Of a DNA stretch of 29,546 nucleotides, positions 7,567 through 16,975 are shown one piece after another; the first letter of the stretch is position 1, and every line of letters begins with the position of its first letter. The stretch comes from an uncultured Methanobacteriaceae archaeon. Lineage in GTDB: Archaea > Methanobacteriota > Methanobacteria > Methanobacteriales > Methanobacteriaceae. The notes beneath the pieces were generated by a model. The model saw nothing but the letters and a program-made list of their open reading frames with translations, was not told where the DNA came from and did no database searches. The stretch spans positions 1 to 29,546 of the forward strand of contig CAMYKT010000023.1 of NCBI GenBank assembly GCA_947259185.1. The letters run 5' to 3'. The position numbers and the translations under genes were made by a program.

Positions 7567-8703
7567 ATGAAATTTCTGGCACTTTTTAAAAAAGAAGCAA
7601 AGGATATCCTTTCCAATAAAATTTATCTATTGGTGGTATTTGTTCAGCTTTTAATAATTCTAGGAGCATATGGATTGGCCCTTACCAGTTCGGTGGTGAC
7701 TGATCCAGAGCTTTTAGATGAATGGGGAGGTTCAACTGCCATTAAAGTGGGGTTACCTCAAAATCTGCAGGGATCTACTTTAGAAGAAAGCCTGAAAAAT
7801 CAAGATTTAACCCTTATGTATTTTCCAGATGTGGAAACTGGCCTAAATCAAGTGGGGAAAGAAGTAGTAGCCCTGGTTTATATATCCAATGAAGAAGGAG
7901 ATATCGGTCTTCAAATTGATAACACCAACGTATTTTACCCTGTTGCCCGGGATAAGATAAATAAGGCACTGGACTATTATCAGCTAGAAAAAAGGCTTTC
8001 CAGTAGTGGATTAAGTGTAGAAGAAATAAATATCATTCAGAATCCACTGGATATCAATGAGATCGAAATAAATAAAGAATCTGCTTCTCCTCTAGCCCTG
8101 GAGAGTTCTTACTTTGTGGAGATAATGTACGGGTTCATCGTGCCCTTTATACTACTTTTGCCCTTTTTCCTGGCCAGCAATATAGTTACAGATAGTGTGG
8201 TAGGTGAAAAGGAAAGAAAAACATTTGAAGTACTATTAATGACCCCCCTTTCTGGACCCATGGTAATTGCAGGTAAAATACTTCCCATACTATTATTTTC
8301 TCTTATACAAAGTGGGGCCTGGATTATGCTGCTGTATTTTCTGCAGGTGCCTGTTTATAATCCCCTGCTACTGATAGTTCTTTTATTTTTTGTAGGTATG
8401 GGCTTTATTGGTATGGGGGTGTTAATATCCATGCTCGTGGATTCTACCAAAGAAGCAAATTCTGCAGTTACCCTTTTATTATTTTTTGCCACATTCGTAT
8501 TGTTTTTACCTCTTTTTATGAATATTCCTGCATTATATGGTATTTTAAACACCATTCCCACGGTTATTATTGTTAGAATGTCCTCTGGACCTTACCTGAA
8601 TCCTCTCTGGCTATTAGAATTTTTACCATCCATAGTGATTTCCCTGGCAATATTTGCTCTTTCCATCTTTTACTTTAAACAAGAAGGGGCTATAAGGCTT
8701 TAA
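7567..8703 (+). CDS. ABC-2 type transporter permease
   Basis: This is the second permease of the exporter, 378 residues from ATG 7567. A cytoplasmic start (MKFLALFKKEAKDIL) is followed by one membrane helix (about 20-40), an external domain of about 130 residues, and a C-terminal block of six helices. The block carries the family motif VGEKERKTFEVLLMTPLSGP between the second and third helices. ATG 7567 is preferred over ATG 7555 because GAGGG (7557-7561) sits five bases before it and overlaps the upstream ATG. It shares architecture with the frameshifted permease just upstream, so the two probably form a heterodimeric channel. The transported substrate is unknown. Confidence 0.9.
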   Translation: MKFLALFKKEAKDILSNKIYLLVVFVQLLIILGAYGLALTSSVVTDPELLDEWGGSTAIKVGLPQNLQGSTLEESLKNQDLTLMYFPDVETGLNQVGKEVVALVYISNEEGDIGLQIDNTNVFYPVARDKINKALDYYQLEKRLSSSGLSVEEINIIQNPLDINEIEINKESASPLALESSYFVEIMYGFIVPFILLLPFFLASNIVTDSVVGEKERKTFEVLLMTPLSGPMVIAGKILPILLFSLIQSGAWIMLLYFLQVPVYNPLLLIVLLFFVGMGFIGMGVLISMLVDSTKEANSAVTLLLFFATFVLFLPLFMNIPALYGILNTIPTVIIVRMSSGPYLNPLWLLEFLPSIVISLAIFALSIFYFKQEGAIRL

Positions 8704-8715
8704 ATAGTCATTTAA

Positions 8716-9290
8716 TTAGAAAAATAAATAGATTAACAGAGTTATTACCATTCCACTGACCACCGGTATGGCTATATTATCATCCAAAGGGCTGTATGCC
8801 TCAGTGATGGTTCCGGCCAGTGCCCCCATGAAAGCCGCTACCAGGGGAACTTGAGTACCGGCCCCGATAAAACTTACCACAAAAAAACTAAAACTCCCCT
8901 GCCAGCTTTTTTGTAAGTGGTGAGGTAGTTTATTTTTTCCAATTTTTTTCCCTACCAGGGTGGAAGTAGCATCTCCTAAAACCAGTATAATTATGGCGGC
9001 ATTGGCTATGGCCATATTAAAACCAAAAAAAGCCAGGGTTAAAGTCAGGCCTAAGAAAAAATAAATAAATCCTTTCTCTTTTTCATCCCGTCGGCAACTT
9101 CTTAAAATTTTAGAAAAAAAGGAATGTAGTATTTTTTATCAATTTGGAAGATTAGTTCTCCAGAAACCATAGCCACCAGGGATAATAAGATAAGGTAAGG
9201 TACTGGTAAATAATTTCCTAAAAAAATAAATATAATACCTGATGCATGTATAAGCTGCCTTATTAACTCTCTTTTATACACTAAAAACAC
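8716..9290 (-). pseudogene. SEC59/dolichol-kinase-type CTP-dependent lipid kinase, frameshifted at a homopolymer
   Basis: The N-terminal frame (9290-9102) encodes VYKRELIRQLIHASGII and two membrane helices, then stops. A second frame, open from about 9120 down to 8716, carries the conserved GDATSTLVGKKIGK and KSWQGS motifs. These belong to the polyprenol, phytol and diacylglycerol kinase family that uses CTP and sits in the membrane. The frames meet at a run of seven T on the minus strand (7 A on plus, about 9114-9120). One extra T makes a continuous protein of about 192 residues reading IPFFSKILRS across the join. A lost base in a homopolymer is a classic sequencing error, so the gene may be intact in the organism. 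The likely start is GTG 9290 (GTG 9281 possible), 14 bases after the purL stop, suggesting cotranscription. A role in archaeal lipid or glycan-carrier phosphorylation is inferred. Confidence 0.78.
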
Positions 9291-9304
9291 CAGGTTTTAG
9301 TATT

Positions 9305-11455
9305 TTATGCCATGAATTCTTCTATTACCCCATGGTAAGCCTTTTGAAGTTCATCCAGATCTAAATCAAGGAGATTTTTTACCACTAATTTATCACCTTT
9401 TACTTCTCCCACTACTGCTGCGGGAACTTTAATTTTATCCAGAACTTCTTCTACTTTATCAGGGGTAGTGGTAATAATATACCGGCCATGGGACTCTGAT
9501 AAGAGTGTTTCAAATTCTGTGGTCTTATTTCCAGGGGCTTTATTTAAATCTACCTGGGCGCCTATTCCTGATTTTAAAGCCATTTCAGAAAGAGCTATAC
9601 CCATACCTCCCGCTGAACAGTCGTGAATGGCAGTAATAGCCGGAGCCAGATTACTATTTAATAGTTCCAGTATGCTTTCTGCGGATTTTAATTCTTCATC
9701 CATCCTGATTTTAGGAGCATCTCCCTGTACCAGTTTATGGATGTTCCGGTGGTATTCTGAACCCTCCAATTCATGATAGGTGTTTCCCAAGATAATGATT
9801 TTATCCCCTTCATTTTTGAATTCCATGGTCCTTATATGGGGTATTTTTACCACCCCAACCACCCCGACCACCGGGGAAGGATTTACAGTTATTCCTTCTG
9901 TTTCATTATAGAAGCTAACATTCCCACTTATAACCGGAGTATTGAATTTCCGGGCCAGATCAGCCATGCCCTGCACACACTGGGAAAACTGCCAGAAAAC
10001 CTCTGGTTTTTCCGGGTTTCCAAAGTTAAGGCAGTCCACAACACAACGTGGCGTAGCCCCCATGGAAACCACATTTCTTAATGCTTCAGCCAAAGAGCCA
10101 GCCCCTCCATGGTAAGGGTCCAGTTTAGTGTGAATACTATTACAATCCACACTTAAAGCCACTGCAGTTTCTTCATCTACCCGTAATACTGCTGCATCAT
10201 CTCCTGGTTTTACTATGGTTCTGATTTGAACTTCATGGTCATACTGGCGGTAAACCCATCTTTTACTGGCAATATTCTGGGAGGATAGAATTTTTAGTAG
10301 TGCTTCTTCTGCCGGAGGATGTTCTACTTCTACTTTTTCAGGGTTTTTTTCTATTTTTTGGGCTTCCCTTTCCACCACTGGTGGATCAGCCAGTAAATGG
10401 GCGGGTAAATCTGCTATAATTTCTCCTGCATCTTTTATCACCATCTGCCGGGTAGAAGTTACCTCTCCCACCACCGCCGCAGGTAATTCATATTTCTGAC
10501 ATATATCCATGACTGCTTCTACCTGGGAAGGTTTAATAACAAAAACCATCCTTTCCTGTGATTCAGATAGCATTATCTCATAGGGAGTCATACCTTCTTC
10601 TCTAAGGGGTATGGCACCTAAATCCACCTGAGCCCCGTTGTCACACTTGGCTGCTAATTCAGATATGCAGCAGGTTAAGCCACCTCCACCTAAATCCTTA
10701 ACTCCTGATACGGGAATTTGTTCCATTATTTCCAAACTGGCTTCCAAAACCATTTTTTTGGTAAAGGGGTCTCCAATTTGGACCGCGGGACGATCTTCGA
10801 TTTCAGAAGAAGTGGTAAGTTCTTCACTGGCAAAGGTAACACCATGGATACCGTCTCTTCCGGTCCTGCCCCCCATGAGCAGGAATAAATCACCTACATC
10901 CGGGGCTATTCCCCGCACAATATCTTTTTTAGCAACCAGACCAGCGCACATTACATTTACCAGTGGGTTTAACTGGAAATTATCATCAAATTCAACTTCT
11001 CCCCCCACAGTGGGGATCCCTACCCGGTTCCCATAATCCGAGATCCCCTTAACCACATGTTCAAACAGGTAACGTGATTTCTGGTCTTGGAGATATCCAA
11101 AACGTAGAGAGTCTAAAAGCGCAATAGGCATGGCCCCCATAGAAATTATGTCCCTTAAAATACCACCTATGCCTGTTCCGGCCCCTCCATAAGGTTCTAT
11201 AGCAGAAGGGTGATTGTGACTTTCAATTCCCACTGCCAGTGCCAGTTCATCAGTTATTTCCACCAGTCCTGCATCATCTCCCGGTCCCAAAATAATTTTT
11301 TCTCCTTCTGTGGGGAAAAGTCCCAGTACAGGACGGCTGCTTTTATAAGAACAGTGCTCCGAGAACATTATATCCAGCATGCCATATTCCAGGGAGTTAG
11401 GTTCCCTTCCCAATTCTTTTTTTATATATTTCTCTTCCGAATCTGTTAAAGCCAT
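9305..11455 (-). CDS. purL: Phosphoribosylformylglycinamidine synthase subunit PurL
   Basis: The 716-residue protein is small-type PurL. With PurS and PurQ, not found in this window, it converts FGAR to FGAM using ATP and glutamine-derived ammonia. Two homologous halves are visible. The first has MLDIMFSEHCSYKSSRP near residues 26-42, then GPGDDAGLVE and a glycine-rich YGGAGTGIGG. The second has VKPGDDAAVLRV, DPYHGGAGSLAEALRNVVSMGA and IHDCSAGGMGIALSEMA. Length is normal for the archaeal subunit. AAGGGTG lies a few bases before the ATG (about 11462-11468), supporting the start. ileS is 167 bases upstream on the same strand, separated by a T-rich stretch that may terminate it. Confidence 0.97.
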   Translation of the reverse strand: MALTDSEEKYIKKELGREPNSLEYGMLDIMFSEHCSYKSSRPVLGLFPTEGEKIILGPGDDAGLVEITDELALAVGIESHNHPSAIEPYGGAGTGIGGILRDIISMGAMPIALLDSLRFGYLQDQKSRYLFEHVVKGISDYGNRVGIPTVGGEVEFDDNFQLNPLVNVMCAGLVAKKDIVRGIAPDVGDLFLLMGGRTGRDGIHGVTFASEELTTSSEIEDRPAVQIGDPFTKKMVLEASLEIMEQIPVSGVKDLGGGGLTCCISELAAKCDNGAQVDLGAIPLREEGMTPYEIMLSESQERMVFVIKPSQVEAVMDICQKYELPAAVVGEVTSTRQMVIKDAGEIIADLPAHLLADPPVVEREAQKIEKNPEKVEVEHPPAEEALLKILSSQNIASKRWVYRQYDHEVQIRTIVKPGDDAAVLRVDEETAVALSVDCNSIHTKLDPYHGGAGSLAEALRNVVSMGATPRCVVDCLNFGNPEKPEVFWQFSQCVQGMADLARKFNTPVISGNVSFYNETEGITVNPSPVVGVVGVVKIPHIRTMEFKNEGDKIIILGNTYHELEGSEYHRNIHKLVQGDAPKIRMDEELKSAESILELLNSNLAPAITAIHDCSAGGMGIALSEMALKSGIGAQVDLNKAPGNKTTEFETLLSESHGRYIITTTPDKVEEVLDKIKVPAAVVGEVKGDKLVVKNLLDLDLDELQKAYHGVIEEFMA

Positions 11456-11582
11456 ATTAGCACCCTTAATACTTTATAATATGAAAAATCAATTTTATGT
11501 ATGGTTTTTTTTAGATGTTTAATAATGATTTATTTCATTAAACATTAATTTATTTCTATAATTCCCCCACCTGGAAAAATCT

Positions 11583-11612
11583 AAAAACCAAAAATAAAAT
11601 AAAATAAAAAGA
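11583..11612 (-). terminator. T-rich archaeal-type terminator after ileS
   Basis: Just past the ileS stop (11623) the minus strand reads as repeated TTTTA and TTTT blocks for about 30 bases without a clear stem. Archaeal RNA polymerase commonly stops at such tracts. Assignment rests on composition and position only. Confidence 0.45.
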
Positions 11613-11622
11613 TAAGGAAAAT

Positions 11623-14600
11623 TTAAGCTTTTTTTATTGAAACAGAAAGATTTTCATCTTCTATTTTCCATTCTTTAGTATATTCTCCTTTATTTTCTCC
11701 AAAAGTAATTTTTTGTGCCCTTACTTCATGGGCCATGAAATCATGGTGGGGTTGTACCAGGTCCTGCAGTAAGGTACTGCAGTTAACTTCCACCTCAATA
11801 TTAGACTCCACATCCAGATCCATGTCTTTTCTCATGTCCTGGATTCTTCTTATTAATTCCCGGGACATGGATTCTGATAATATCTCTGGTGTGATTTGAG
11901 TGTTTATAAATACGCTCCCCCCATCGAATTCAGCACTTACCACATCTTCAGGTAGCTCCGTTTCATATACCACATCTTCTGGATTTAATTCTATGATTTT
12001 ATCTTCCAGTTCTATTTTTAAGATGCCATGTGTTTCCATTTCCTGTTTTATAGTTTTTCCATCCTGTTTTCTTAGTTCACCGGCCACCCGTGGTACATCC
12101 TGACGCAGTTTAGGGCCCAGTGTTTTCATGTTAGGCAGAACATTAATTTTTAATTCTGGAAATTCCTGGTCAGTTAATACTTTTTTTGTATTAGCCTGCT
12201 CCATAATTACCTTTTGAAGTGATTTGGCAGCTTTTAGAACATTTTGATCTTCAGATACCACTATAATTTCGCTTACTGGCCATCTGAGTTTGTATCGAGC
12301 TACATCCCTTCCTCGAGCACCTGCCTCAATTATATCCCTTACTACATCCATTTGGGACTCTAATTTCTCATCAATAAGTTCTTCTGAATAATTCCAGTCC
12401 AGCATGTGCACACTTTCTTTGGATTGAGGGTTCACCTCTTTAATGAGATTGTGATACATTTCTTCACTTATGTGAGGAGCTATAGGTGCCATCATAGTAA
12501 TCAACATTTCCAGGACAGTGTAGAGAGTATGATAAGCCCCTAACTTATCAGGATCATCTTTTTCTACCCAGGTACGTCCCCTGATTAGCCTTACATACCA
12601 GCGACTTAAATCCTCCAGTATGAAATGGTTGAGGCTTCGAGTGGCCTTGTGGAAGAAAAGATTATTTAGGGCTTCTGTAACTTCTTGCGCCACTGAGTTA
12701 ATTCTGGAAAGAATCCAGCGGTCTTCATCTCTCAATTGAATATTTTCAGGAGTGCATTGAAGTGGATTAAAATTATCCAGGGCCATATAGGTGGTGGAAA
12801 ATACATAAACATTCCACCATATATTGAACATTTTACTTACATTCTTAAGCTCATCCCAGACAAATTTAAGATCTTCCCATGGTTTATTAGCCCATAAAAG
12901 GTAAAATCTGAGGATGTCTGCACCGTAATTTTCAATAACCTCCTCTGGCTCTACCACATTGCCCAGGGATTTACTCATCTTCCTACCGTCCTCATCCAGG
13001 GTAAATCCATGCATCAGTACTTTCTGGTAAGGTGTTTTATCCAGGGCAATGACCCCGGTTCCCAGTTGAGAATAGAACCATCCCCGGGTCTGGTCATGAC
13101 CTTCAGTTATAAAGTCGTAAGGGAACCATTTTTCAAATAAATCCTTTTTTTGAGGATAATAGAGTGATGCCCACCCCGCCACACCTGAATCTATCCATAC
13201 ATCCAGTACGTCAGGGGTACGTTTCATTATTCCCCCACATGCACAGGGTAGGGTAATATCGTCCACATGGGGGCGATGAATAAAGTCTCCCTGTAGATTG
13301 TTTTCATTGGCTTTTTCTTTAAGCTCGTTTACCGAACCCAGTACGGTTATTTCATCACAGTCATCACAGGACCAGATAGGGATGGGTATTCCCCAGTACC
13401 TTTGTCGGGATATGGTCCAGTCCCGGGCATTCTCAATCCAGTTACGGAACCTGCTTTCTCCAGCCCAGGAAGGAACCCATTCCACTTTATCCAGTTCACT
13501 GAGCATTTGATCTTTGATTTCGGTTATCTTTAAAAACCATTGCTGGGTAGCCAGGTAAATAATGGGAGTTTTACATCTCCAGCAAAAACCATAACGGTGA
13601 TTGATAGTGCCTTCTTTAAATAAAAATCCATGCACATCCAGATCGGCGATTATAAAGGGGTCCGCATCTTTTACAAATTGTCCGGCATATTTTCCTGCTT
13701 CTTCTTTAAATAAGCCGGCATCATCCACCGGGCAGAATATAGGTAATCCATACTCTTTCCCAATTTCAAAATCCTCTGGTCCATGTCCAGGAGCAGTATG
13801 TACACAACCTGTCCCTTCAGTGAGTGTTACGTGTTCTCCTGGAAGAATCAAATGTTTAAATTCCTTTTGTTTGGATATTTCCTGATTTAAAGGGTGTAAA
13901 TATTCTTTTCCTTCCAGGTATGACCCTTTTACTATCTTCAGGATTTCATATTTCTCTTCCCCAAAGAGTGAATCCACCAGTGCTTCGGCCATTACATATA
14001 CCTCGTCCTTTATTTTTACATAGGCATAATCGAATTCAGGATGCACACATACAGCCATATTAGCGGGAAGGGTCCAGGGAGTGGTGGTCCATATCATGAC
14101 AAATTCTTTGCCATTTTCAGCAATTTCAGGATTTTTTAAGGGGAATTTAACGTAGATTGAAGGATCGTCCTTATTTTCATAGTCAATTTCCGCCAGAGCC
14201 AGGGCTGTTTCGCAGCGAGGACACCAGGTTATAACCCGCAGGTCATTTACCAGTAAATCCTTTTTATGGGCCTGTTTGAGGGTCCACCAGCAGGATTCCA
14301 TGTACTTGGGATCAAAAGTTACGTAGGGGTCGTCCCAATCCATCCATATTCCTATTTTCTGGAATTGTTCGGTCATCATGGCCTTATTTTCAATAGCAAA
14401 TTCCCTGCATTTGTTGATGAAGTTTTCAATTCCTATTTTAGTTTCAATTTCCTTCTTGCTTTTAAGACCCAGCAGCCCTTCCACCTTGTGTTCTATAGGA
14501 AGGCCGTGGGTATCCCAGCCGGCCTGGCGCCTGATATTGAAACCATTCATACTTTTAAAACGAAGATGAGTATCCTTAATAATTTTATTCCAGGCTGTTC

Positions 14601-14772
14601 CCAGGTGTATTCGCCCACTGCAATAGGGAGGACCATCTAAAAATGAATAAGTCGGCTGGTCTTCTCTTAGTAGTTTGGTTTTATTATAAATTTGATTTTC
14701 AATCCAGAAGTTCTGGATTTTCTCCTCTATAGTTTGAGGTTGATATGATTTTTCTGCCTCCTGGATGGGCAT
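11623..14772 (-). CDS. ileS: Isoleucyl-tRNA synthetase
   Basis: The 1049-residue class I enzyme charges tRNA-Ile. The HIGH-type motif is in GPPYCSGRIHLGTAWNK (His56, Leu57, Gly58, Thr59) and the KMSKS loop is exact at residues 598-602. The large insertion between them is the CP1 editing domain, containing TTPWTLPANMAVCVHP and GTGCVHTAPGHGPEDF. Several Cys pairs (CPRC, CWRC, CDDC, CAC) suggest zinc sites. The size and C-terminal extension fit the archaeal/eukaryotic-like IleRS type. The start is supported by AGGAGAG five bases upstream. A TATA-like GTTTTATATC at 14841-14832 would give a leader of about 39 bases. metK is upstream on the same strand, 291 bases away. Confidence 0.98.
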   Translation of the reverse strand: MPIQEAEKSYQPQTIEEKIQNFWIENQIYNKTKLLREDQPTYSFLDGPPYCSGRIHLGTAWNKIIKDTHLRFKSMNGFNIRRQAGWDTHGLPIEHKVEGLLGLKSKKEIETKIGIENFINKCREFAIENKAMMTEQFQKIGIWMDWDDPYVTFDPKYMESCWWTLKQAHKKDLLVNDLRVITWCPRCETALALAEIDYENKDDPSIYVKFPLKNPEIAENGKEFVMIWTTTPWTLPANMAVCVHPEFDYAYVKIKDEVYVMAEALVDSLFGEEKYEILKIVKGSYLEGKEYLHPLNQEISKQKEFKHLILPGEHVTLTEGTGCVHTAPGHGPEDFEIGKEYGLPIFCPVDDAGLFKEEAGKYAGQFVKDADPFIIADLDVHGFLFKEGTINHRYGFCWRCKTPIIYLATQQWFLKITEIKDQMLSELDKVEWVPSWAGESRFRNWIENARDWTISRQRYWGIPIPIWSCDDCDEITVLGSVNELKEKANENNLQGDFIHRPHVDDITLPCACGGIMKRTPDVLDVWIDSGVAGWASLYYPQKKDLFEKWFPYDFITEGHDQTRGWFYSQLGTGVIALDKTPYQKVLMHGFTLDEDGRKMSKSLGNVVEPEEVIENYGADILRFYLLWANKPWEDLKFVWDELKNVSKMFNIWWNVYVFSTTYMALDNFNPLQCTPENIQLRDEDRWILSRINSVAQEVTEALNNLFFHKATRSLNHFILEDLSRWYVRLIRGRTWVEKDDPDKLGAYHTLYTVLEMLITMMAPIAPHISEEMYHNLIKEVNPQSKESVHMLDWNYSEELIDEKLESQMDVVRDIIEAGARGRDVARYKLRWPVSEIIVVSEDQNVLKAAKSLQKVIMEQANTKKVLTDQEFPELKINVLPNMKTLGPKLRQDVPRVAGELRKQDGKTIKQEMETHGILKIELEDKIIELNPEDVVYETELPEDVVSAEFDGGSVFINTQITPEILSESMSRELIRRIQDMRKDMDLDVESNIEVEVNCSTLLQDLVQPHHDFMAHEVRAQKITFGENKGEYTKEWKIEDENLSVSIKKA

Positions 14773-14831
14773 ATAAACTCTCCTATGATTTGATGAAATT
14801 AATTAGATTACTAATATTGTATGGTGGTGAT

Positions 14832-14841
14832 GATATAAAAC
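14832..14841 (-). promoter_or_regulatory. TATA box candidate for ileS
   Basis: On the minus strand this reads GTTTTATATC. The predicted transcription start is about 14811, leaving a 39-base leader that includes the AGGAGAG ribosome site before the ATG at 14772. Confidence 0.4.
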
Positions 14842-14935
14842 AATTTAACAATACAGGAAATAATTTTCATTTGTCCCCTGTCAAGTACAATAATTAAAAA
14901 TATTATTCCTGCGGCATTGGTAGGGACAGGTGATA

Positions 14936-14995
14936 TAAATAAAAAAGTTAGGGATGGAATACCTACAGTATTCATGCTTTAAGAAATCCAACTTT
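14936..14995 (-). terminator. Nested hairpin followed by T-run after metK
   Basis: On the minus strand, AAAGTTGGAT (14995-14986) pairs with ATCC-AACTTT (14955-14952 and 14949-14944) across a two-base bulge. Inside it GAATAC (14973-14968) pairs with GTATTC (14962-14957) around a five-base loop. The outer stem is followed at once by TTTTTTATTTAT. It begins about 70 bases past the metK stop and before the ileS promoter, so a metK terminator or attenuator is likely. A stem-plus-U-run form is less typical in archaea. Confidence 0.5.
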
Positions 14996-15063
14996 ATATT
15001 AAAGGAAGGTCTTATTAAAATAAAGTGGATGGAGTTGACTTTTAATTTTAAGTAGGTTTACTC

Positions 15064-16272
15064 TTAAAAGGTTCGAAGCGTTCCTTTTACCAGCATTTCA
15101 GTGATGCTAGATGTATCTTCCAACCAGTTATCCATCACACTTTCCACTTTTTTCTGTACATCTTCCATACGGTATCCCTGCTGTAGAATTATCTGGGAAT
15201 TGGCGGCCTTGGGCTGGTCAATAGGTTTACCTATCTGGGATAAAATCATTATATGAACCTGTTGAACCCCTTCCACAGCTTCTACAATATCTGCTGCCAT
15301 CTGAGTGGATAGTAGGTTATATATTTTACCCACGTGATTTATAGGGTTTTTTCCAGATGTAGCTTCCATGGACATGGGTCGGTTTGGTGTAATGAGGCCA
15401 TTAGCCCGGTTACCCCTTCCTACTGAACCATCATCCCCCATTTCAGCAGAAGTACCGGTGACGGTAATGTAAACAGAAGGTGTTCCATCTTCTTCGCAGC
15501 GGTCGGCAGTATTTACAAACACTTCTATGTCCCGTGGGGTGAACTGGTGGGCAAGCTGTAAAACCTCTTCTTTAACCACAGATACCATTTCCAGGTAAGC
15601 TTGCAGATCATCCACATATTTATCCACCATGGCCACCGCCACAGTAAGGATAATTTTATCTCCTTCCCGAAGACCCATGACTTTAATATCCTCCCCTAAA
15701 GCAGGATATTTCTTTTTAAACTGAGGAGAGTTTAAAAGGTATTCTACTTCCATTACAATGGTTTCAGTTTCAGAAAAAGGGGCAAACCCAACTCCAAAGG
15801 AGGTGTCATTGGAAAGTGGAGCTTTTCCCTTCCTGGCAAATACGTCTCTTAAATCTCCAGACCCATGTCCAATTTTACATTCCACTACAGCACAGCTTTC
15901 CACATCCAGATTAATAATATTCTGTTTTAGATAGTCTTTTGCTGCAGTGATGGCTATTCTATCCAGACCTATTTTTTCACCATCTATTTCAGATATTCCC
16001 CGACCGGTTAAAAGGATGTCCATGGGTTTGATTACTTCTCCGCCTCCAAATACAGGGTTAGATTCCCCGGCGGTAATCTGAACTTCGTCAGTATTATGGT
16101 GCATTATGGTTCCAAACCTCTCCAGGTAAGCATTGCAAAGAGCCCTACTAACTGATTCTGCAATCCCATCACTTATACTGTCTGGATGGCCTATACCTTT
16201 TCGCTCCACTATTTCTATGTCCTGCTCCTCAATGGGAGTTTGATTAAGTTTTTCTACGATAATATTCCTCAT
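15064..16272 (-). CDS. metK: Archaeal-type S-adenosylmethionine synthetase
   Basis: The 402-residue enzyme makes S-adenosylmethionine from methionine and ATP. It belongs to the archaeal family (COG1812), which is very divergent from bacterial MetK. Family segments are clear: GIGHPDSISDGIAESVSRAL near residues 26-45, ITAGESNPVFGGGEVIKP at about 66-83, GHGSGDLRDVFAR near 134, and GRGNRANGLITPNRPMSMEA in the C-terminal third. The start is well supported by GGGAGGT with an eight-base spacer. A TATA-like CTATTTATG at 16345-16337 gives a start site near 16315, flanked by two copies of TGTTAACTA. The neighbour upstream is divergent (DUF192 gene), so the 275-base gap holds promoters for both. Confidence 0.97.
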   Translation of the reverse strand: MRNIIVEKLNQTPIEEQDIEIVERKGIGHPDSISDGIAESVSRALCNAYLERFGTIMHHNTDEVQITAGESNPVFGGGEVIKPMDILLTGRGISEIDGEKIGLDRIAITAAKDYLKQNIINLDVESCAVVECKIGHGSGDLRDVFARKGKAPLSNDTSFGVGFAPFSETETIVMEVEYLLNSPQFKKKYPALGEDIKVMGLREGDKIILTVAVAMVDKYVDDLQAYLEMVSVVKEEVLQLAHQFTPRDIEVFVNTADRCEEDGTPSVYITVTGTSAEMGDDGSVGRGNRANGLITPNRPMSMEATSGKNPINHVGKIYNLLSTQMAADIVEAVEGVQQVHIMILSQIGKPIDQPKAANSQIILQQGYRMEDVQKKVESVMDNWLEDTSSITEMLVKGTLRTF

Positions 16273-16310
16273 AAAGATAACCTCCCAATTAATAAATAAC
16301 TGTGGATAAA

Positions 16311-16371
16311 TGTTAACTATCAGGCCTAGCTCCCTTCATAAATAGTAGGTAGTAGAAATAAGTGTTAACTA
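16311..16371. repeat. Twin TGTTAACTA sites around the metK promoter
   Basis: TGTTAACTA occurs at 16311-16319 and again at 16363-16371, 52 bases apart, each containing the palindrome GTTAAC. The first overlaps the predicted metK start site; the second lies upstream of its TATA box. The spacing is close to five helical turns, as for paired operator sites. Function is inferred. Confidence 0.4.
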
Positions 16372-16547
16372 ACTTACAGTCAAATTGATAATTGGTATTA
16401 TTAGTAATAGTGCTTGGAACTGATAATATAAATAAATTTTCTTATTAAGTATAGTACTATTAAATGGATATTTTAAATAGGTCACGCAAACAAGCAATAA
16501 GTATGAAGTCCGTTTTAAAGATAAATAGTTAATTTTAAGGTGTTTAA

Positions 16548-16925
16548 ATGTCTTCAAAGATGAATCTAATTAACCAAACCCATGAAAAAACAATTGGTCC
16601 GGTTGAATTTGCAGACAGCTTTTTTTCTCGTTTTCGAGGTCTGATGTTAAAAACTAAAATAGAATCAGGTTTGGTGCTAAAAATTCCTGCCGGAAGAGGG
16701 AAACGAGGTTCTGCCATACACATGTTTTTTATGCGTATGCCCCTGGATGTGATTTTCGCTGATGAAAATAAAAAAGTAGTGGATATAGTCTCATTAGAAC
16801 CCTGGAATACTTATACACCACAAGATCCAGCCCGGTATGTTATTGAACTGGAAAAAGGAATTCTGGAAAAAACCCCCATTTCCATAGGAGACTATATCGA
16901 ATTTAAGAAAATTGATTATCCCTAA
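16548..16925 (+). CDS. DUF192 family protein
   Basis: The 125-residue protein matches DUF192 (PF02643) by its pattern: SFFSRFRGLMLKTKIESGLVLKIP, IHMFFMRMPLDVIFADENKKVVDI, then a YVIELEKGILEKTPISIGDYIE tail. The family forms a small beta-barrel of unknown function found across archaea and bacteria. Bacterial members often carry a signal peptide; this one does not, so it is probably cytoplasmic. AAGGTG (16537-16542) lies five bases before the ATG, supporting the start. It stands alone on the plus strand between minus-strand neighbours. I cannot assign a biological role. Confidence 0.85.
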   Translation: MSSKMNLINQTHEKTIGPVEFADSFFSRFRGLMLKTKIESGLVLKIPAGRGKRGSAIHMFFMRMPLDVIFADENKKVVDIVSLEPWNTYTPQDPARYVIELEKGILEKTPISIGDYIEFKKIDYP

Positions 16926-16975
16926 GCCCCGGTAAATAATAAGCCCTGTATTTGAATATGACTTAAAGTACAATT

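Noticed and set aside
16369..16557. 62-residue frame on the minus strand between metK and the DUF192 gene
   Set aside because: It overlaps the DUF192 start and the promoters, has no ribosome site, and reads as low-complexity AT-rich sequence without a recognisable pattern.
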